Of a DNA stretch of 64,000 nt, positions 35,253-44,138 are shown one piece after another (position 1 is the first letter of the stretch; the number at the start of each line of letters is the position of its first letter). A program made the position numbers and the translations under genes. Location: assembly GCA_963759155.1 (NCBI GenBank), contig CAVWXX010000017.1:62001-126000 (forward strand). The letters are read 5' to 3'. Source of the stretch: SZUA-36 sp963759155 (lineage in GTDB: Bacteria; Pseudomonadota; Gammaproteobacteria; Xanthomonadales; SZUA-36). The notes under the pieces are model-generated. The model had not been told where the DNA came from, did no database searches, and was given only the letters and a program-made list of their open reading frames with translations.

Positions 35253-36624
35253 CTACTTCTGTATCACCCGTACCACAAAGCGCACTTCCAAAATCCTTTG
35301 CGTGGACGATGTTTCTGACACCGATCCCGGTTGTAATGCTAGCACCGATCATGGCGTTGGGAGGCGCTGTATCACCGCCACTGAGACTTTCCACCGCACT
35401 CGCGAAAACCCGGTCATGGGTGGCATTTCCAACAGCGGTGATCCAGGGTGCATTCGCCGGTGAACCAAGCGTGCTGCCATTAGGGCCGTCATTGCCAGCG
35501 GATGTTGCAACAAAAATGCCGGCAGCCCTGAGGTTCAGAAAGGCCTGATTGGTCGTACCACTGGCCCATGGATTTTCTGCCTCTGACCCAATGGAATAAT
35601 TCACCACATCCACCTTATCGGTTATGGCCTGTTCAATTGCCTTGAAAATGGCTGACGTCTGGCAGCCATCATCGCCACCGTCAGCCGGGTCGCCAATAAA
35701 ACACACACGGTAGCTGACAAAATTTGCGTTGGGTGCAACACCAGCAATATCCCTGTCATAATTGTTGAGTACAATCGTCAGCGGGTTACCCACCGCGATT
35801 GATGCGACATGGGTGCCATGTCCCGAATTGTCCTCACCATCCGTGTTCTCTTCGACAACATCTGAACCCGGGTCGTTTTCGACGAAATCATAAACACCGA
35901 CAAGCTTGTCATTGCACCGCACTTCACTCTTAGAACACAGGCCCAATTGCGTCCCATAGGGGTTTACATGATCCCACCCAACACCGCCGCCTTCGCCCGG
36001 ATCCTGAAATGAAGGATGAAGCCAATTGATCCCGGAATCGATAATACCAACCACAACACCTTCACCGCCGGTTCCCGGGAACGGACCTGCACTACCATCA
36101 TAAATCGGGCCTGCACCAATCCAGTTTGGTCCCGAATCCGTGTTCAGTTTTTGGATTTTGTCGCGTATGACAGATTTAACACCCGGAATGTCACGCAGGG
36201 CTTGAACTTCGGTCTCATTAAGTTCCGTCGCGAAACCATTGACGGCATTGCGGTAACGATGGCTTGCTTTTAACTGCCGACCAAGCTTGAGTGCTGACTC
36301 ACCACGAACGGATTCAAATCTTTCATCCAGAAACTTCAGGTACCGTTTTGAACCCGGCGAGTTGACATCCAATTTTCGCGCACCGGTAAAACGGTTGGCG
36401 GTTGGCTGCAGGTCGGTCAAGTCCTGATCAAAATCACGTAGCTGCACAGAGCGACCATCGAAGCTCGCCAGGGGCGCCTCTTCAAGAATGACAATGTACT
36501 TTTGCCTGTCGCTACCCGTCGTAGAACTCTTGGCGCTCTTGGCGAACACCGGTGCAGCCAGGAATAATGCCGCGAAAACTCCGAGACAAAGCACTCCGTT
36601 AAACACTTTCAAACGCGCATCCAT
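35206..36624 (-). CDS. S8 subtilisin-like protease, N-terminal part with signal peptide and Asp/His of the triad
   Basis: This 472-codon frame begins with a signal peptide (cut near VFAKSA), followed by an I9-type propeptide ending near residue 165. The catalytic Asp is in VGIIDSGINWLHPSF (near 195), the catalytic His in SGHGTHVASIAVG (near 275) and the oxyanion-hole Asn in ATSAGNDGPNGS. It runs into the PA insert (SALCGTGDTEVVASPQSG) and then stops at 35206 after a frame change; the serine lies in the next frame. The start is 11 bases after the gorA stop, so both may share a transcript. Confidence 0.88.
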   Translation of the reverse strand: MDARLKVFNGVLCLGVFAALFLAAPVFAKSAKSSTTGSDRQKYIVILEEAPLASFDGRSVQLRDFDQDLTDLQPTANRFTGARKLDVNSPGSKRYLKFLDERFESVRGESALKLGRQLKASHRYRNAVNGFATELNETEVQALRDIPGVKSVIRDKIQKLNTDSGPNWIGAGPIYDGSAGPFPGTGGEGVVVGIIDSGINWLHPSFQDPGEGGGVGWDHVNPYGTQLGLCSKSEVRCNDKLVGVYDFVENDPGSDVVEENTDGEDNSGHGTHVASIAVGNPLTIVLNNYDRDIAGVAPNANFVSYRVCFIGDPADGGDDGCQTSAIFKAIEQAITDKVDVVNYSIGSEAENPWASGTTNQAFLNLRAAGIFVATSAGNDGPNGSTLGSPANAPWITAVGNATHDRVFASAVESLSGGDTAPPNAMIGASITTGIGVRNIVHAKDFGSALCGTGDTEVVASPQSGMFRLYRCQ

Positions 36625-36635
36625 GACTTAATCCT

Positions 36636-37994
36636 TTATCTCTTTACCGGCACCCGCATGGTGACCAGTTCTTCTGCGGCAGTGGGGTGTATACCTATAG
36701 TGAGGTCAAATTGTTGTTTGGTCAGGCCGGACTTTATCGCAACGGCAAAGCCCTGCACAATTTCAGGTGCGTCCGTGCCAACCACGTGCAAACCCACCAC
36801 CTTGTCCGTTGACGCCTGAACAAGCAGCTTCATCATGGTCTTTTCCTGCCGGCCGGAGAGCGTATGCTTCATCGGTGTAAATACGGACTTGTAAACGTCC
36901 AGTTCACCATAATGAACAGCGGCTTCCTTTTCCGAAAACCCGACAGTCGCGACCGGCGGATGTGAAAACACGGCTGACGGCACAAACTGGTGATTGACAG
37001 GTCGCGGATTTCCACCAAACTCAGTATCTGCAAATGCATGACCTTCCATGAGAGCGACCGGTGTCAAATTAACCCTGTTGGTAACATCACCCACGGCAAA
37101 TACGTTTGGCAGATTGGTCTGTGAAAACTCATTAACCGGTATCATGCCGCCCGGCGATACGTGCACATCGGCGTCCCGTAAACCAAGACCCCGAACATTG
37201 GGCACTCTGCCAGTAGCGAACATCACGGTATCAGCCTGCAACTCACTGCCATCATCAAGTTTTAAAGTTATGAGACCATCCGCGTCCCTGATCAGTTCAG
37301 TGACATTCATTTTTAATCGTATCTCGATACCCTTTTTCTGCATTTCAGCCGCCAGCGTGTCCTGCACGTCGTGGTCAAAACCGCGGAGAATCTGCTCACC
37401 ACGATAAATTTGCACAACCTTTGAACCAAGACCGTTGAATATGCCGGCAAATTCACAGGCGATGAACCCGCCCCCGACCACAACGACACTTTTGGGAAGT
37501 GCTTCGAGATGAAAGGCCTCATCGGACGTAATACCGAGTTCTGCACCGGGTATTTCCGGCACCCAGGGACGTCCACCGGTTGCAATCAGTATCTTGTCTG
37601 CGCTGATGGTTTCATCACCCACCTGCACCTCGTGTGGACTTATCATTTTTCCGTGATGAGAAAAAAGCTTGACGCCAGAGTTTTCAAGCAGACCCAGGTA
37701 AACATTGTTCAAGCGGTCGATCTCGCGGTCTTTGTTTGCAATCAACCTTGACCAGTTAAAACGTGACTCGCCCACTTCCCAGCCATAACCGGCAGCATCT
37801 TCAAATTCCTCATGAAAGTGAGCTGCATAGGACAGAAGCTTTTTCGGTACGCAACCACGGATGACGCAAGTGCCCCCAACCCGGCTGGATTCGCAAATGC
37901 CGACGCGGGCGCCATGCCCTGCCGCAATACGTGCAGCGCGTACACCGCCTGATCCGGCGCCAATGACAAAAAGGTCAAAATCAAATTTACTCAT
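36636..37994 (-). CDS. gorA: Glutathione-disulfide reductase
   Basis: An FAD/NADPH flavoenzyme of 452 residues that regenerates reduced glutathione. It shows the FAD-binding GAGSGGVRAARIAAGHGARV near residue 11, the redox pair in GGTCVIRGCVPKK (near 41-53), the pyridine nucleotide site VVVGGGFIACEFAGI and the C-terminal catalytic HPTAAEELVTMR. The segment after the second glycine motif carries YRGEQILRGFD, consistent with NADPH use. Supplies the thiol needed by frmA and fghA. Confidence 0.95.
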   Translation of the reverse strand: MSKFDFDLFVIGAGSGGVRAARIAAGHGARVGICESSRVGGTCVIRGCVPKKLLSYAAHFHEEFEDAAGYGWEVGESRFNWSRLIANKDREIDRLNNVYLGLLENSGVKLFSHHGKMISPHEVQVGDETISADKILIATGGRPWVPEIPGAELGITSDEAFHLEALPKSVVVVGGGFIACEFAGIFNGLGSKVVQIYRGEQILRGFDHDVQDTLAAEMQKKGIEIRLKMNVTELIRDADGLITLKLDDGSELQADTVMFATGRVPNVRGLGLRDADVHVSPGGMIPVNEFSQTNLPNVFAVGDVTNRVNLTPVALMEGHAFADTEFGGNPRPVNHQFVPSAVFSHPPVATVGFSEKEAAVHYGELDVYKSVFTPMKHTLSGRQEKTMMKLLVQASTDKVVGLHVVGTDAPEIVQGFAVAIKSGLTKQQFDLTIGIHPTAAEELVTMRVPVKR

Positions 37995-38231
37995 GCGTGT
38001 TCCAAGGTCCCGTTAAATTCTGCTTTGAACTACTGATGTAGCGTTTGTTAATGCGTATTGCAATGGTGCTGAGGGCAATAAACACAGGTCCAATTCTATA
38101 AGTACCAATGGCCACCCCGGGGAGCCCCGAAAATGTTCGGACGTGAAGTAGCTTATGTAGGCGAGAATAGCCACGGTACTGGAAATTCTCACCTGGTTAC
38201 GATTGTGCGAACCGCCAAACAACTCCATCAT
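37987..38231 (-). pseudogene. Possible small membrane-protein gene with a frameshift, before gorA
   Basis: An ATG at 38231 follows a strong GCGGAGGATTC ribosome site and reads MMELFGGSHNRNQ...ILAYISYFTSEHF. Staying in frame it ends at 38013. Switching frame near 38120 gives a more natural ending (VAIGTYRIGPVFIALSTIAI, then basic residues) whose TAA at 37987 overlaps the gorA ATG. The overlap and hydrophobic segment suggest a real coupled gene with an indel, but I recognise no family. The stretch 38232-38515 upstream holds nothing I can support. Confidence 0.35.
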
Positions 38232-38515
38232 GAATCCTCCGCGACTCCTGCTGCCACTGAATTCGTAACCATCAGGTGTTCGAAATCTTCTGTTGGTAAC
38301 TCCACCCGGTTGGTCTGGCTGATAATCATTCCTATTTGTGTTCTGTGAACCAAGACACTATATTAATCCACCACAACGCTTACATGGCTCAAAAAATAAT
38401 CATTTTACATGACTGAAATCATAAACAGTGTTGATTCGCTACGGCATAATCTGCTGCCATTGAATGTACGGCCAATGCGCCCACATAACTAGACTAATAA
38501 ACGGAATAAGCGGAT

Positions 38516-39154
38516 TTGCCAAACTCTTCTCACATGCTTGCGGTATCAGGACTCAGTTTTGAACGTTACTTCGAACGCGTTTTCGAGCCGGTCAGTTTTA
38601 ACCTGGACTCCGGTTCCCTGTTATTAATCACCGGTTCAAACGGCTGCGGCAAGACAACGCTGTTACGTCTTCTGGCAGGATTACTCGAACCGACCGAGGG
38701 CCGGATTCACCAAAAGGAACAACCCTTGTACGCCGGTCATTTCCCGGCCATTAAAGATGACCTGAGTGTGGAAGAGAATATTCGTTTCTGGATGAAGTTC
38801 ATGGGCACGCGCAAAGCTGGCCAGATGACCGGTTTGTGCGAGCAGGTCATTGAAGAGATCGGTCTGACGCCAGTTGCCAAGCAAGAAGGACGTACCCTCT
38901 CAGCAGGCCAACGCAAACGCTGCTCGCTGGCACGTTTGCTTTTCTGTGACGAATCCTTGTGGTTGCTGGACGAACCCTATTCGAATCTTGATCCGCAAGG
39001 CATCTCCATGTTGGATAGAATCCTGAAAATACATCTCCAGGGCGGTGGTGCCTGCATCATGACCACCCATGGCAGTTTGCGACCGGAAGGTTTTGACCTG
39101 CAGGAATGTCACATGATCAGTGGTCGTGAACGCTATGCGGGGACTGCAGCATGA
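38516..39154 (+). CDS. ccmA: Heme exporter ATP-binding protein CcmA
   Basis: The 212-residue ABC ATPase carries Walker A GSNGCGKTTL (near 41), signature LSAGQRKRCSLARL and Walker B LWLLDEPYSNLDPQG. With CcmBCD it drives release of heme-loaded CcmE in System I cytochrome c maturation. The start is TTG 38516; an ATG at 38534 is also possible but has no ribosome site. The stop overlaps ccmB (ATGA), beginning an unbroken nine-gene operon. Confidence 0.95.
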   Translation: MPNSSHMLAVSGLSFERYFERVFEPVSFNLDSGSLLLITGSNGCGKTTLLRLLAGLLEPTEGRIHQKEQPLYAGHFPAIKDDLSVEENIRFWMKFMGTRKAGQMTGLCEQVIEEIGLTPVAKQEGRTLSAGQRKRCSLARLLFCDESLWLLDEPYSNLDPQGISMLDRILKIHLQGGGACIMTTHGSLRPEGFDLQECHMISGRERYAGTAA

Positions 39155-39834
39155 GTAAACAGGCAACCGGTACAGCCTTTTTTGCACTCCTGCGGCGAGA
39201 TTTTTTACTTGCCTACCGTCGTCGTGCCGAACTGTTACAACCGCTGGTATTCCTGCTGGTAGTGGTCACTCTTTTTCCCCTCGGTGTTGGCCCGTCACCG
39301 CAACTGTTGGCCAACATCGCACCCGGTGTTATCTGGATCGCCGCCTTGCTGGCAACGGTGCTATCGCTGGACAGTTTATTCAGATCGGACTTCGAAGATG
39401 GAACTCTTGAGCAGATGGTGTTGTCTGGTCAATCACTTGCCTTGATTGCGCTGGCAAGAACCGTGGCACACTGGCTGGTGGCCGGTCTGCCCATCGTATT
39501 GTTGTCGCCATTACTGGCAATGTGGATGAATCTTCCTGATGAAGGTCTTCCAATTTTGATAGAATCGCTGGCCATTGGCACTCCGGTTCTCAGTTTGATC
39601 GGCGCAATTGGCGGCGCACTGACGGTCAGTCTTAAGCGGGGAGGCCAATTGTTATCATTATTGGTATTTCCTTTGTATGTACCTTTGCTGATCCTGGCGA
39701 CCAGTGCGGTAAGTTCAGCCGTCGTTGATCTGCCATATACCGGTCAGCTTGGTTTGATGGTTGCGGGTTTGATTGCGTCGTTGACACTGGCGCCTTTTGC
39801 AACAGCGGCAGCGCTGAAATTGAGTTTAAGTTAA
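39151..39834 (+). CDS. ccmB: Heme exporter protein CcmB
   Basis: A 227-residue integral membrane protein with six hydrophobic segments, the ABC permease partner of CcmA. The N-terminus (FFALLRRDFLLAYRRRAELLQPLVFLLVV) and RSDFEDGTLEQMVLSG near residue 74 are characteristic. It overlaps ccmA by 4 bases and ccmC by 1. Confidence 0.95.
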   Translation: MSKQATGTAFFALLRRDFLLAYRRRAELLQPLVFLLVVVTLFPLGVGPSPQLLANIAPGVIWIAALLATVLSLDSLFRSDFEDGTLEQMVLSGQSLALIALARTVAHWLVAGLPIVLLSPLLAMWMNLPDEGLPILIESLAIGTPVLSLIGAIGGALTVSLKRGGQLLSLLVFPLYVPLLILATSAVSSAVVDLPYTGQLGLMVAGLIASLTLAPFATAAALKLSLS

Positions 39835-40583
39835 TGAATCCAATATTTTTATTTTTTCACAAAACTGGATCACCGCCCTGGTTTTACCGTTTCAGCGGAT
39901 ACCTGATCCCGTGGTTGTGGGCCATCTTCATCGGGCTGACAGTCTGGGGTTTGTACCTTGGCCTGTTTGTCGCACCGGCGGATTACCAGCAAGGCGAAAG
40001 CGTACGCATCATGTATTTACATGTGCCAACCGCCTGGATGTCGATGATGATTTACGGATTGATGGCCATCATGGGCTTTATTGCCCTTGTGTGGCGTATC
40101 CGGATGATGGAAGTCCTGGTTATATCGAGTGCACCCATCGGTGCGGCATTTACCATGATAGCCCTGATCTCGGGTTCCCTCTGGGGTCGCCCGACCTGGG
40201 GAACCTACTGGGTGTGGGATGCCCGCCTGACCTCTGAACTGGTTTTGCTGTTTCTCTATTTCGGTGTAATCGCCCTTTACAATGCTTTTGATGAACCCCG
40301 AAAAGCGGCAAAGGCTGCATCACTGATGTCTATTGTCGGTGCTGTTAACCTGCCGATTATCTATTTCTCGGTGGAATGGTGGAATACCCTGCACCAGGGC
40401 AGCAGCATGGGCTCTGATGGCCCCGGCATTCACCCCAGTATGTTATTACCCCTGTTGTTAATGGCCACAGCCACCAAGTTCTTCTATGGTGCGAACCTGC
40501 TGACCCGCGCAAGGTTGCTTCTGGTTAAACAGGATCATCGCAAACGCTGGGTGCAGGATCTGCTTTCTAAGGAGAGTCATTAA
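39834..40583 (+). CDS. ccmC: Heme exporter protein CcmC
   Basis: A 249-residue membrane protein with six transmembrane segments. It attaches heme to CcmE through the periplasmic tryptophan-rich WWD-type motif, seen here as SGSLWGRPTWGTYWVWDARLTSELVL near residue 105-130. The flanking histidines (YLHVPTAWMS and NTLHQGSS) are the usual heme ligands. The start TAATG overlaps the ccmB stop. Confidence 0.95.
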   Translation: MNPIFLFFHKTGSPPWFYRFSGYLIPWLWAIFIGLTVWGLYLGLFVAPADYQQGESVRIMYLHVPTAWMSMMIYGLMAIMGFIALVWRIRMMEVLVISSAPIGAAFTMIALISGSLWGRPTWGTYWVWDARLTSELVLLFLYFGVIALYNAFDEPRKAAKAASLMSIVGAVNLPIIYFSVEWWNTLHQGSSMGSDGPGIHPSMLLPLLLMATATKFFYGANLLTRARLLLVKQDHRKRWVQDLLSKESH

Positions 40584-40726
40584 TGTCGCACACACCATTT
40601 ATACTGGCAGCCTACCTGATCGGTGCCGTAGTGCTGTTTTGGACCGCCCTGGCACCTGTACTCAAAAAACGTACCCTGCTCCGGCAATTGAAAGCCCGGC
40701 AGGCTCGCATGGATAAATCACAATGA
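40583..40726 (+). CDS. ccmD: Heme exporter protein CcmD
   Basis: A 47-residue single-span protein: hydrophobic FILAAYLIGAVVLFWTALAP followed by a basic cytoplasmic tail (LKKRTLLRQLKARQAR). Size, topology and position between ccmC and ccmE identify it. ATG 40583 shares a base with the ccmC stop and its TGA overlaps the ccmE start (ATGA). CcmD holds the CcmA2BC-CcmE complex together. Confidence 0.93.
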   Translation: MSHTPFILAAYLIGAVVLFWTALAPVLKKRTLLRQLKARQARMDKSQ

Positions 40727-41166
40727 CCCCAACTCGTAAACGCAGACTCATCGCTGTATTGGTTATCATAATAGGTGTCAGCATCTCGGCAGTCGTCGCC
40801 ATGCAGGCCCTGAATGAGAACATGTTGTTTTTTGTCAGCCCCACGGACGTTGAAGATCAGAATTTGCCAGCCGGCAAACGGTTCCGACTGGGTGGACTGG
40901 TCGCCGATGGCAGCGTCAGCCGTGCCAGTGACAGTCTTGCCGTCGCTTTCGTCGTCACCGACGGCATCAACTCTGTCGATGTCAGGTTCGATGGTATCCT
41001 GCCTGACCTTTTCCGTGAAGGTCAGGGCATCATCGCTATTGGCCAACTCACATCGAATGGCGCATTTGAAGCCGACGAAGTACTGGCCAAGCATGATGAA
41101 AACTACATGCCGCCGGAAGTGGCCGATGCGCTCGAAAAAGCAGGACACGTGGAGAGTGGACAATGA
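40723..41166 (+). CDS. ccmE: Cytochrome c maturation heme chaperone CcmE
   Basis: The 147-residue protein has one N-terminal membrane anchor and a periplasmic beta-barrel. The heme-binding histidine is in EVLAKHDENYMPPEV near residue 126, followed by the flexible tail. It carries heme from CcmC to the CcmFH ligase. It overlaps both neighbours by 4 bases. Confidence 0.96.
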   Translation: MTPTRKRRLIAVLVIIIGVSISAVVAMQALNENMLFFVSPTDVEDQNLPAGKRFRLGGLVADGSVSRASDSLAVAFVVTDGINSVDVRFDGILPDLFREGQGIIAIGQLTSNGAFEADEVLAKHDENYMPPEVADALEKAGHVESGQ

Positions 41167-43127
41167 CCGTTGAACTTGGACAGATCGCCCTGCTGACAGC
41201 CCTGCTGACGGCCTTTGTTCTGGGGTTAGTGCCGATGATCGGATCCTATACGGGCAATCGTCGTTTCATGGCGGTTTCAACCACCGCAGCGCTTATCCAG
41301 TGTCTGCTGGTCATGCTGTCTTTTGCTATCCTGACCGCGGCCTTCGTCGTTCAGGATTTCTCGGTCGAGTATGTCGCCCGCAACAGTAATTCCCTGTTAC
41401 CCATGCATTATCGTTATTCCGCAGTCTGGAGTGCTCATGAGGGCTCCTTATTGCTATGGGAGTTGATACTGGCCGTATGGATTGCGGCAGTTGCCTTATT
41501 CAGTAAAAGATTACCCGAGGTGTTCAGAGCCAGGGTACTTGCGGTGCTGGGTTGGATTTCGGTAGGCTTTTTATTGTTCATCCTGCTGACATCAAATCCT
41601 TTTGGACGCCTGATTCCCTCTGCCGCTGAAGGCCTGGATCTCAACCCCCTGTTACAGGATTTTGGCCTTATTATTCACCCTCCCCTGTTGTATATGGGTT
41701 ATGTGGGTTTTTCTGTTGCATTCGCCTTTGCCGTTGCAGCATTGCTCGGTGGTGAAGTCAGCCGGGACTGGGTTCGCTGGTCGCGCCCCTGGACATTGAT
41801 CGCCTGGGCCTTCCTGACCATTGGTATCGCACTGGGCAGCTGGTGGGCATACTACGAGTTGGGCTGGGGTGGCTGGTGGTTCTGGGATCCTGTTGAGAAC
41901 GCCTCCTTTATGCCCTGGCTGGTAGGAACCGCGTTAATTCACTCGCAGGCCGTCACTGAAAAACGTGGCGCCTTCGGAAACTGGACCCTCCTGCTTGCAC
42001 TTTCAGCGTTTTCATTGAGCTTGCTGGGTACATTCCTGGTACGTTCCGGTGTACTCACATCTGTACACGCGTTTGCATCTGACCCGACACGCGGCATATT
42101 CATTCTGATATACCTCGCCGTGGTGGTTGGTGGTTCATTGACCCTGTATGCAGCACGTGCACCGAAGATGATACAGGGTGGCGGTTTTGCCGGAACCTCG
42201 CGCGAAAGCTTCCTGCTGGTCAATAACCTGGTGTTTGCAGTGATGGCGGCCATGGTACTGACCGGCACCTTGTACCCATTGCTTATCGATGCACTGGGTG
42301 CCGGCAAGATCTCAGTCGGCCCTCCATACTTTGGCCTGCTGTTTACCTGGTTGCTGGTTCCAATGGTCATTGCATTGCCTATCGGTATTTTTAGCCGCTG
42401 GCAAAAGGATGAAGGCAGCAGACTGGCCGGCATGTTGCGTTGGCCACTCGCGATGTCGCTGGTATTTGGCGCCGGTGTATGGATCATGGAGCCCGACATC
42501 GGTTTTGTCGCTGCGTCAGGCGCGGCCGGCGGGGCCTGGGTTATTCTCGGCAGCCTGTTCTATGTAGGACATTTGCTGGGCCGTAAAAACAGCCTCAAGA
42601 TTCCTGCCAGCGTGCTGGCGATGACACTGGCTCATCTCGGTCTGGGTGTGTTTATGATAGGCCTCAGCCTGACCAGTACACTCAGCACTGAAAAGCACTT
42701 GCGTATGGAAGCGGGTGACAAATACCAGATGGCCGGTTACACCTTCGAGTTCACTGGCACCAAGAGGGTTAGAGGTCCGAACTACATGGCCAGTGAAGGT
42801 GAGTTTGTGGTCACAAAGAACGATCGTGAAGTGACCCGGCTTTATCCACAGAAACGTGAATACGCCCAACGTGGTAACACCATGACAGAGGCCGCCATTG
42901 ATCCCGGTTTCACACGTGACCTTTACGTATCACTGGGTGAACCATTGGATGAAAGCGGTCGCGCCTGGGCGGTACGTGTCTACCATAAACCGTACATACG
43001 CTGGATCTGGCTGGGTTCCATTTTCATGATGGCCGGTGGTTTGCTCGCAGCGGCCAATAAACGTTATCGTCGTAAATTACCCGCAAAACAAGCCATACGG
43101 TCTAAAGCCAAAGAGGTCGCCGCGTGA
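41163..43127 (+). CDS. ccmF: Cytochrome c heme lyase subunit CcmF
   Basis: A 654-residue polytopic membrane protein that ligates heme to apocytochromes. The WWD domain reads GSWWAYYELGWGGWWFWDPVENASFMPWL near residue 222-250; conserved heme-ligand histidines occur in HPPLLYMGYVG and ALIHSQAVTEKRG. A long periplasmic C-terminal domain precedes the last helix. The length is normal. Confidence 0.96.
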   Translation: MTVELGQIALLTALLTAFVLGLVPMIGSYTGNRRFMAVSTTAALIQCLLVMLSFAILTAAFVVQDFSVEYVARNSNSLLPMHYRYSAVWSAHEGSLLLWELILAVWIAAVALFSKRLPEVFRARVLAVLGWISVGFLLFILLTSNPFGRLIPSAAEGLDLNPLLQDFGLIIHPPLLYMGYVGFSVAFAFAVAALLGGEVSRDWVRWSRPWTLIAWAFLTIGIALGSWWAYYELGWGGWWFWDPVENASFMPWLVGTALIHSQAVTEKRGAFGNWTLLLALSAFSLSLLGTFLVRSGVLTSVHAFASDPTRGIFILIYLAVVVGGSLTLYAARAPKMIQGGGFAGTSRESFLLVNNLVFAVMAAMVLTGTLYPLLIDALGAGKISVGPPYFGLLFTWLLVPMVIALPIGIFSRWQKDEGSRLAGMLRWPLAMSLVFGAGVWIMEPDIGFVAASGAAGGAWVILGSLFYVGHLLGRKNSLKIPASVLAMTLAHLGLGVFMIGLSLTSTLSTEKHLRMEAGDKYQMAGYTFEFTGTKRVRGPNYMASEGEFVVTKNDREVTRLYPQKREYAQRGNTMTEAAIDPGFTRDLYVSLGEPLDESGRAWAVRVYHKPYIRWIWLGSIFMMAGGLLAAANKRYRRKLPAKQAIRSKAKEVAA

Positions 43128-43660
43128 ACAGTCGTATTGTCCCCTTGCTGGGGTTCGCTTTGCTGGTCGTTTTGCTGGTCGTCGGATTGAAAATCGCTGA
43201 TCGCAAAACGAACCTGCCTTCGCCTTTGATCGACAAACCTGTACCGGCATTTGACCTGCAGGTACTCGGCAACCCCAGCCAGAAAATGTCGAATGAGTCA
43301 CTTCTCGGCAAACCTTACCTGGTCAACTTCTGGGGTAGCTGGTGTGTCACCTGCCGGGCCGAACACCCGGTAGTAACGGAACTTGCGAGGCTCAATGCCG
43401 TTTACATCGTCGGTATGAATTTTCGCGATGAATCGGATGATGCGCTTGCCTGGTTAAAACGTTGGGGCAACCCATATGATGTCAGCCTGACCGATTTTGA
43501 TGGTCGTGTCAGTATTGATTTCGGTGTCTATGCCGCACCTGAGACTTTTCTGGTCGATCCTTCAGGCACCATTGTCTTTAAGCACCTGGGCCAACTGACC
43601 TGGGATATCGTCCAAACCGAAATTCTCCCGCGCGTCGCTGAAATGGAGTCTGGAAGCTGA
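43124..43660 (+). CDS. ccmG: Thiol:disulfide interchange protein CcmG (DsbE)
   Basis: The 178-residue thioredoxin-fold protein has an N-terminal anchor (LLGFALLVVLLVVGLKI) and the active site GSWCVTCRAEHP near residue 72-80, with cis-proline in YAAPETFLVDPSG. It reduces apocytochrome CxxCH cysteines for heme attachment. Confidence 0.95.
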   Translation: MNSRIVPLLGFALLVVLLVVGLKIADRKTNLPSPLIDKPVPAFDLQVLGNPSQKMSNESLLGKPYLVNFWGSWCVTCRAEHPVVTELARLNAVYIVGMNFRDESDDALAWLKRWGNPYDVSLTDFDGRVSIDFGVYAAPETFLVDPSGTIVFKHLGQLTWDIVQTEILPRVAEMESGS

Positions 43661-44112
43661 TGAAACTTAGCAAATTTTTTATCCTGGTTCTGACTTTATG
43701 CCTGGCGGTTACTGTCCATGCGCAAAGTGCGCCCGTGCAGGAGCCCATGGTATTTGAAAGCCAACTGCAGGAAGACCGGTTTAAGCAGCTAACCCAGGAA
43801 CTTCGGTGCCTTGTCTGTCAAAACCAGAACCTCGCCGATTCGGATGCACAACTGGCGCATGACCTGCGTGCAGAGGTGCATGAGATGTTAATAGCGGGCA
43901 ATAGTGATGATGAAATCAAGCAATTCATGGTTGAACGCTATGGTGACTTCGTGCTTTACCGGCCACCGGTACAGCAGAATACCTACCTGCTTTGGCTGGC
44001 GCCCATGGTGCTGCTGTTTATCGGCGCCCTGATATTGCGTGCCAATATCAAAAAGCGCTCTGCCCTGCTCGAATCAACACCAGACGAAACGTCTGAAAAC
44101 AAAACCGAATAA
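43660..44112 (+). CDS. ccmH: Cytochrome c maturation protein CcmH
   Basis: The 150-residue protein has a signal peptide (cut near VHAQS), the redox motif LRCLVCQNQNLADSDAQLA near residue 49-65 and a C-terminal membrane helix (TYLLWLAPMVLLFIGALIL). This is the short CcmH; the TPR part is encoded separately as ccmI. It presents reduced apocytochrome to CcmF. Confidence 0.95.
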   Translation: MKLSKFFILVLTLCLAVTVHAQSAPVQEPMVFESQLQEDRFKQLTQELRCLVCQNQNLADSDAQLAHDLRAEVHEMLIAGNSDDEIKQFMVERYGDFVLYRPPVQQNTYLLWLAPMVLLFIGALILRANIKKRSALLESTPDETSENKTE

Positions 44113-44138
44113 AGATTATTCGCCCAAGAGAATAAAGA

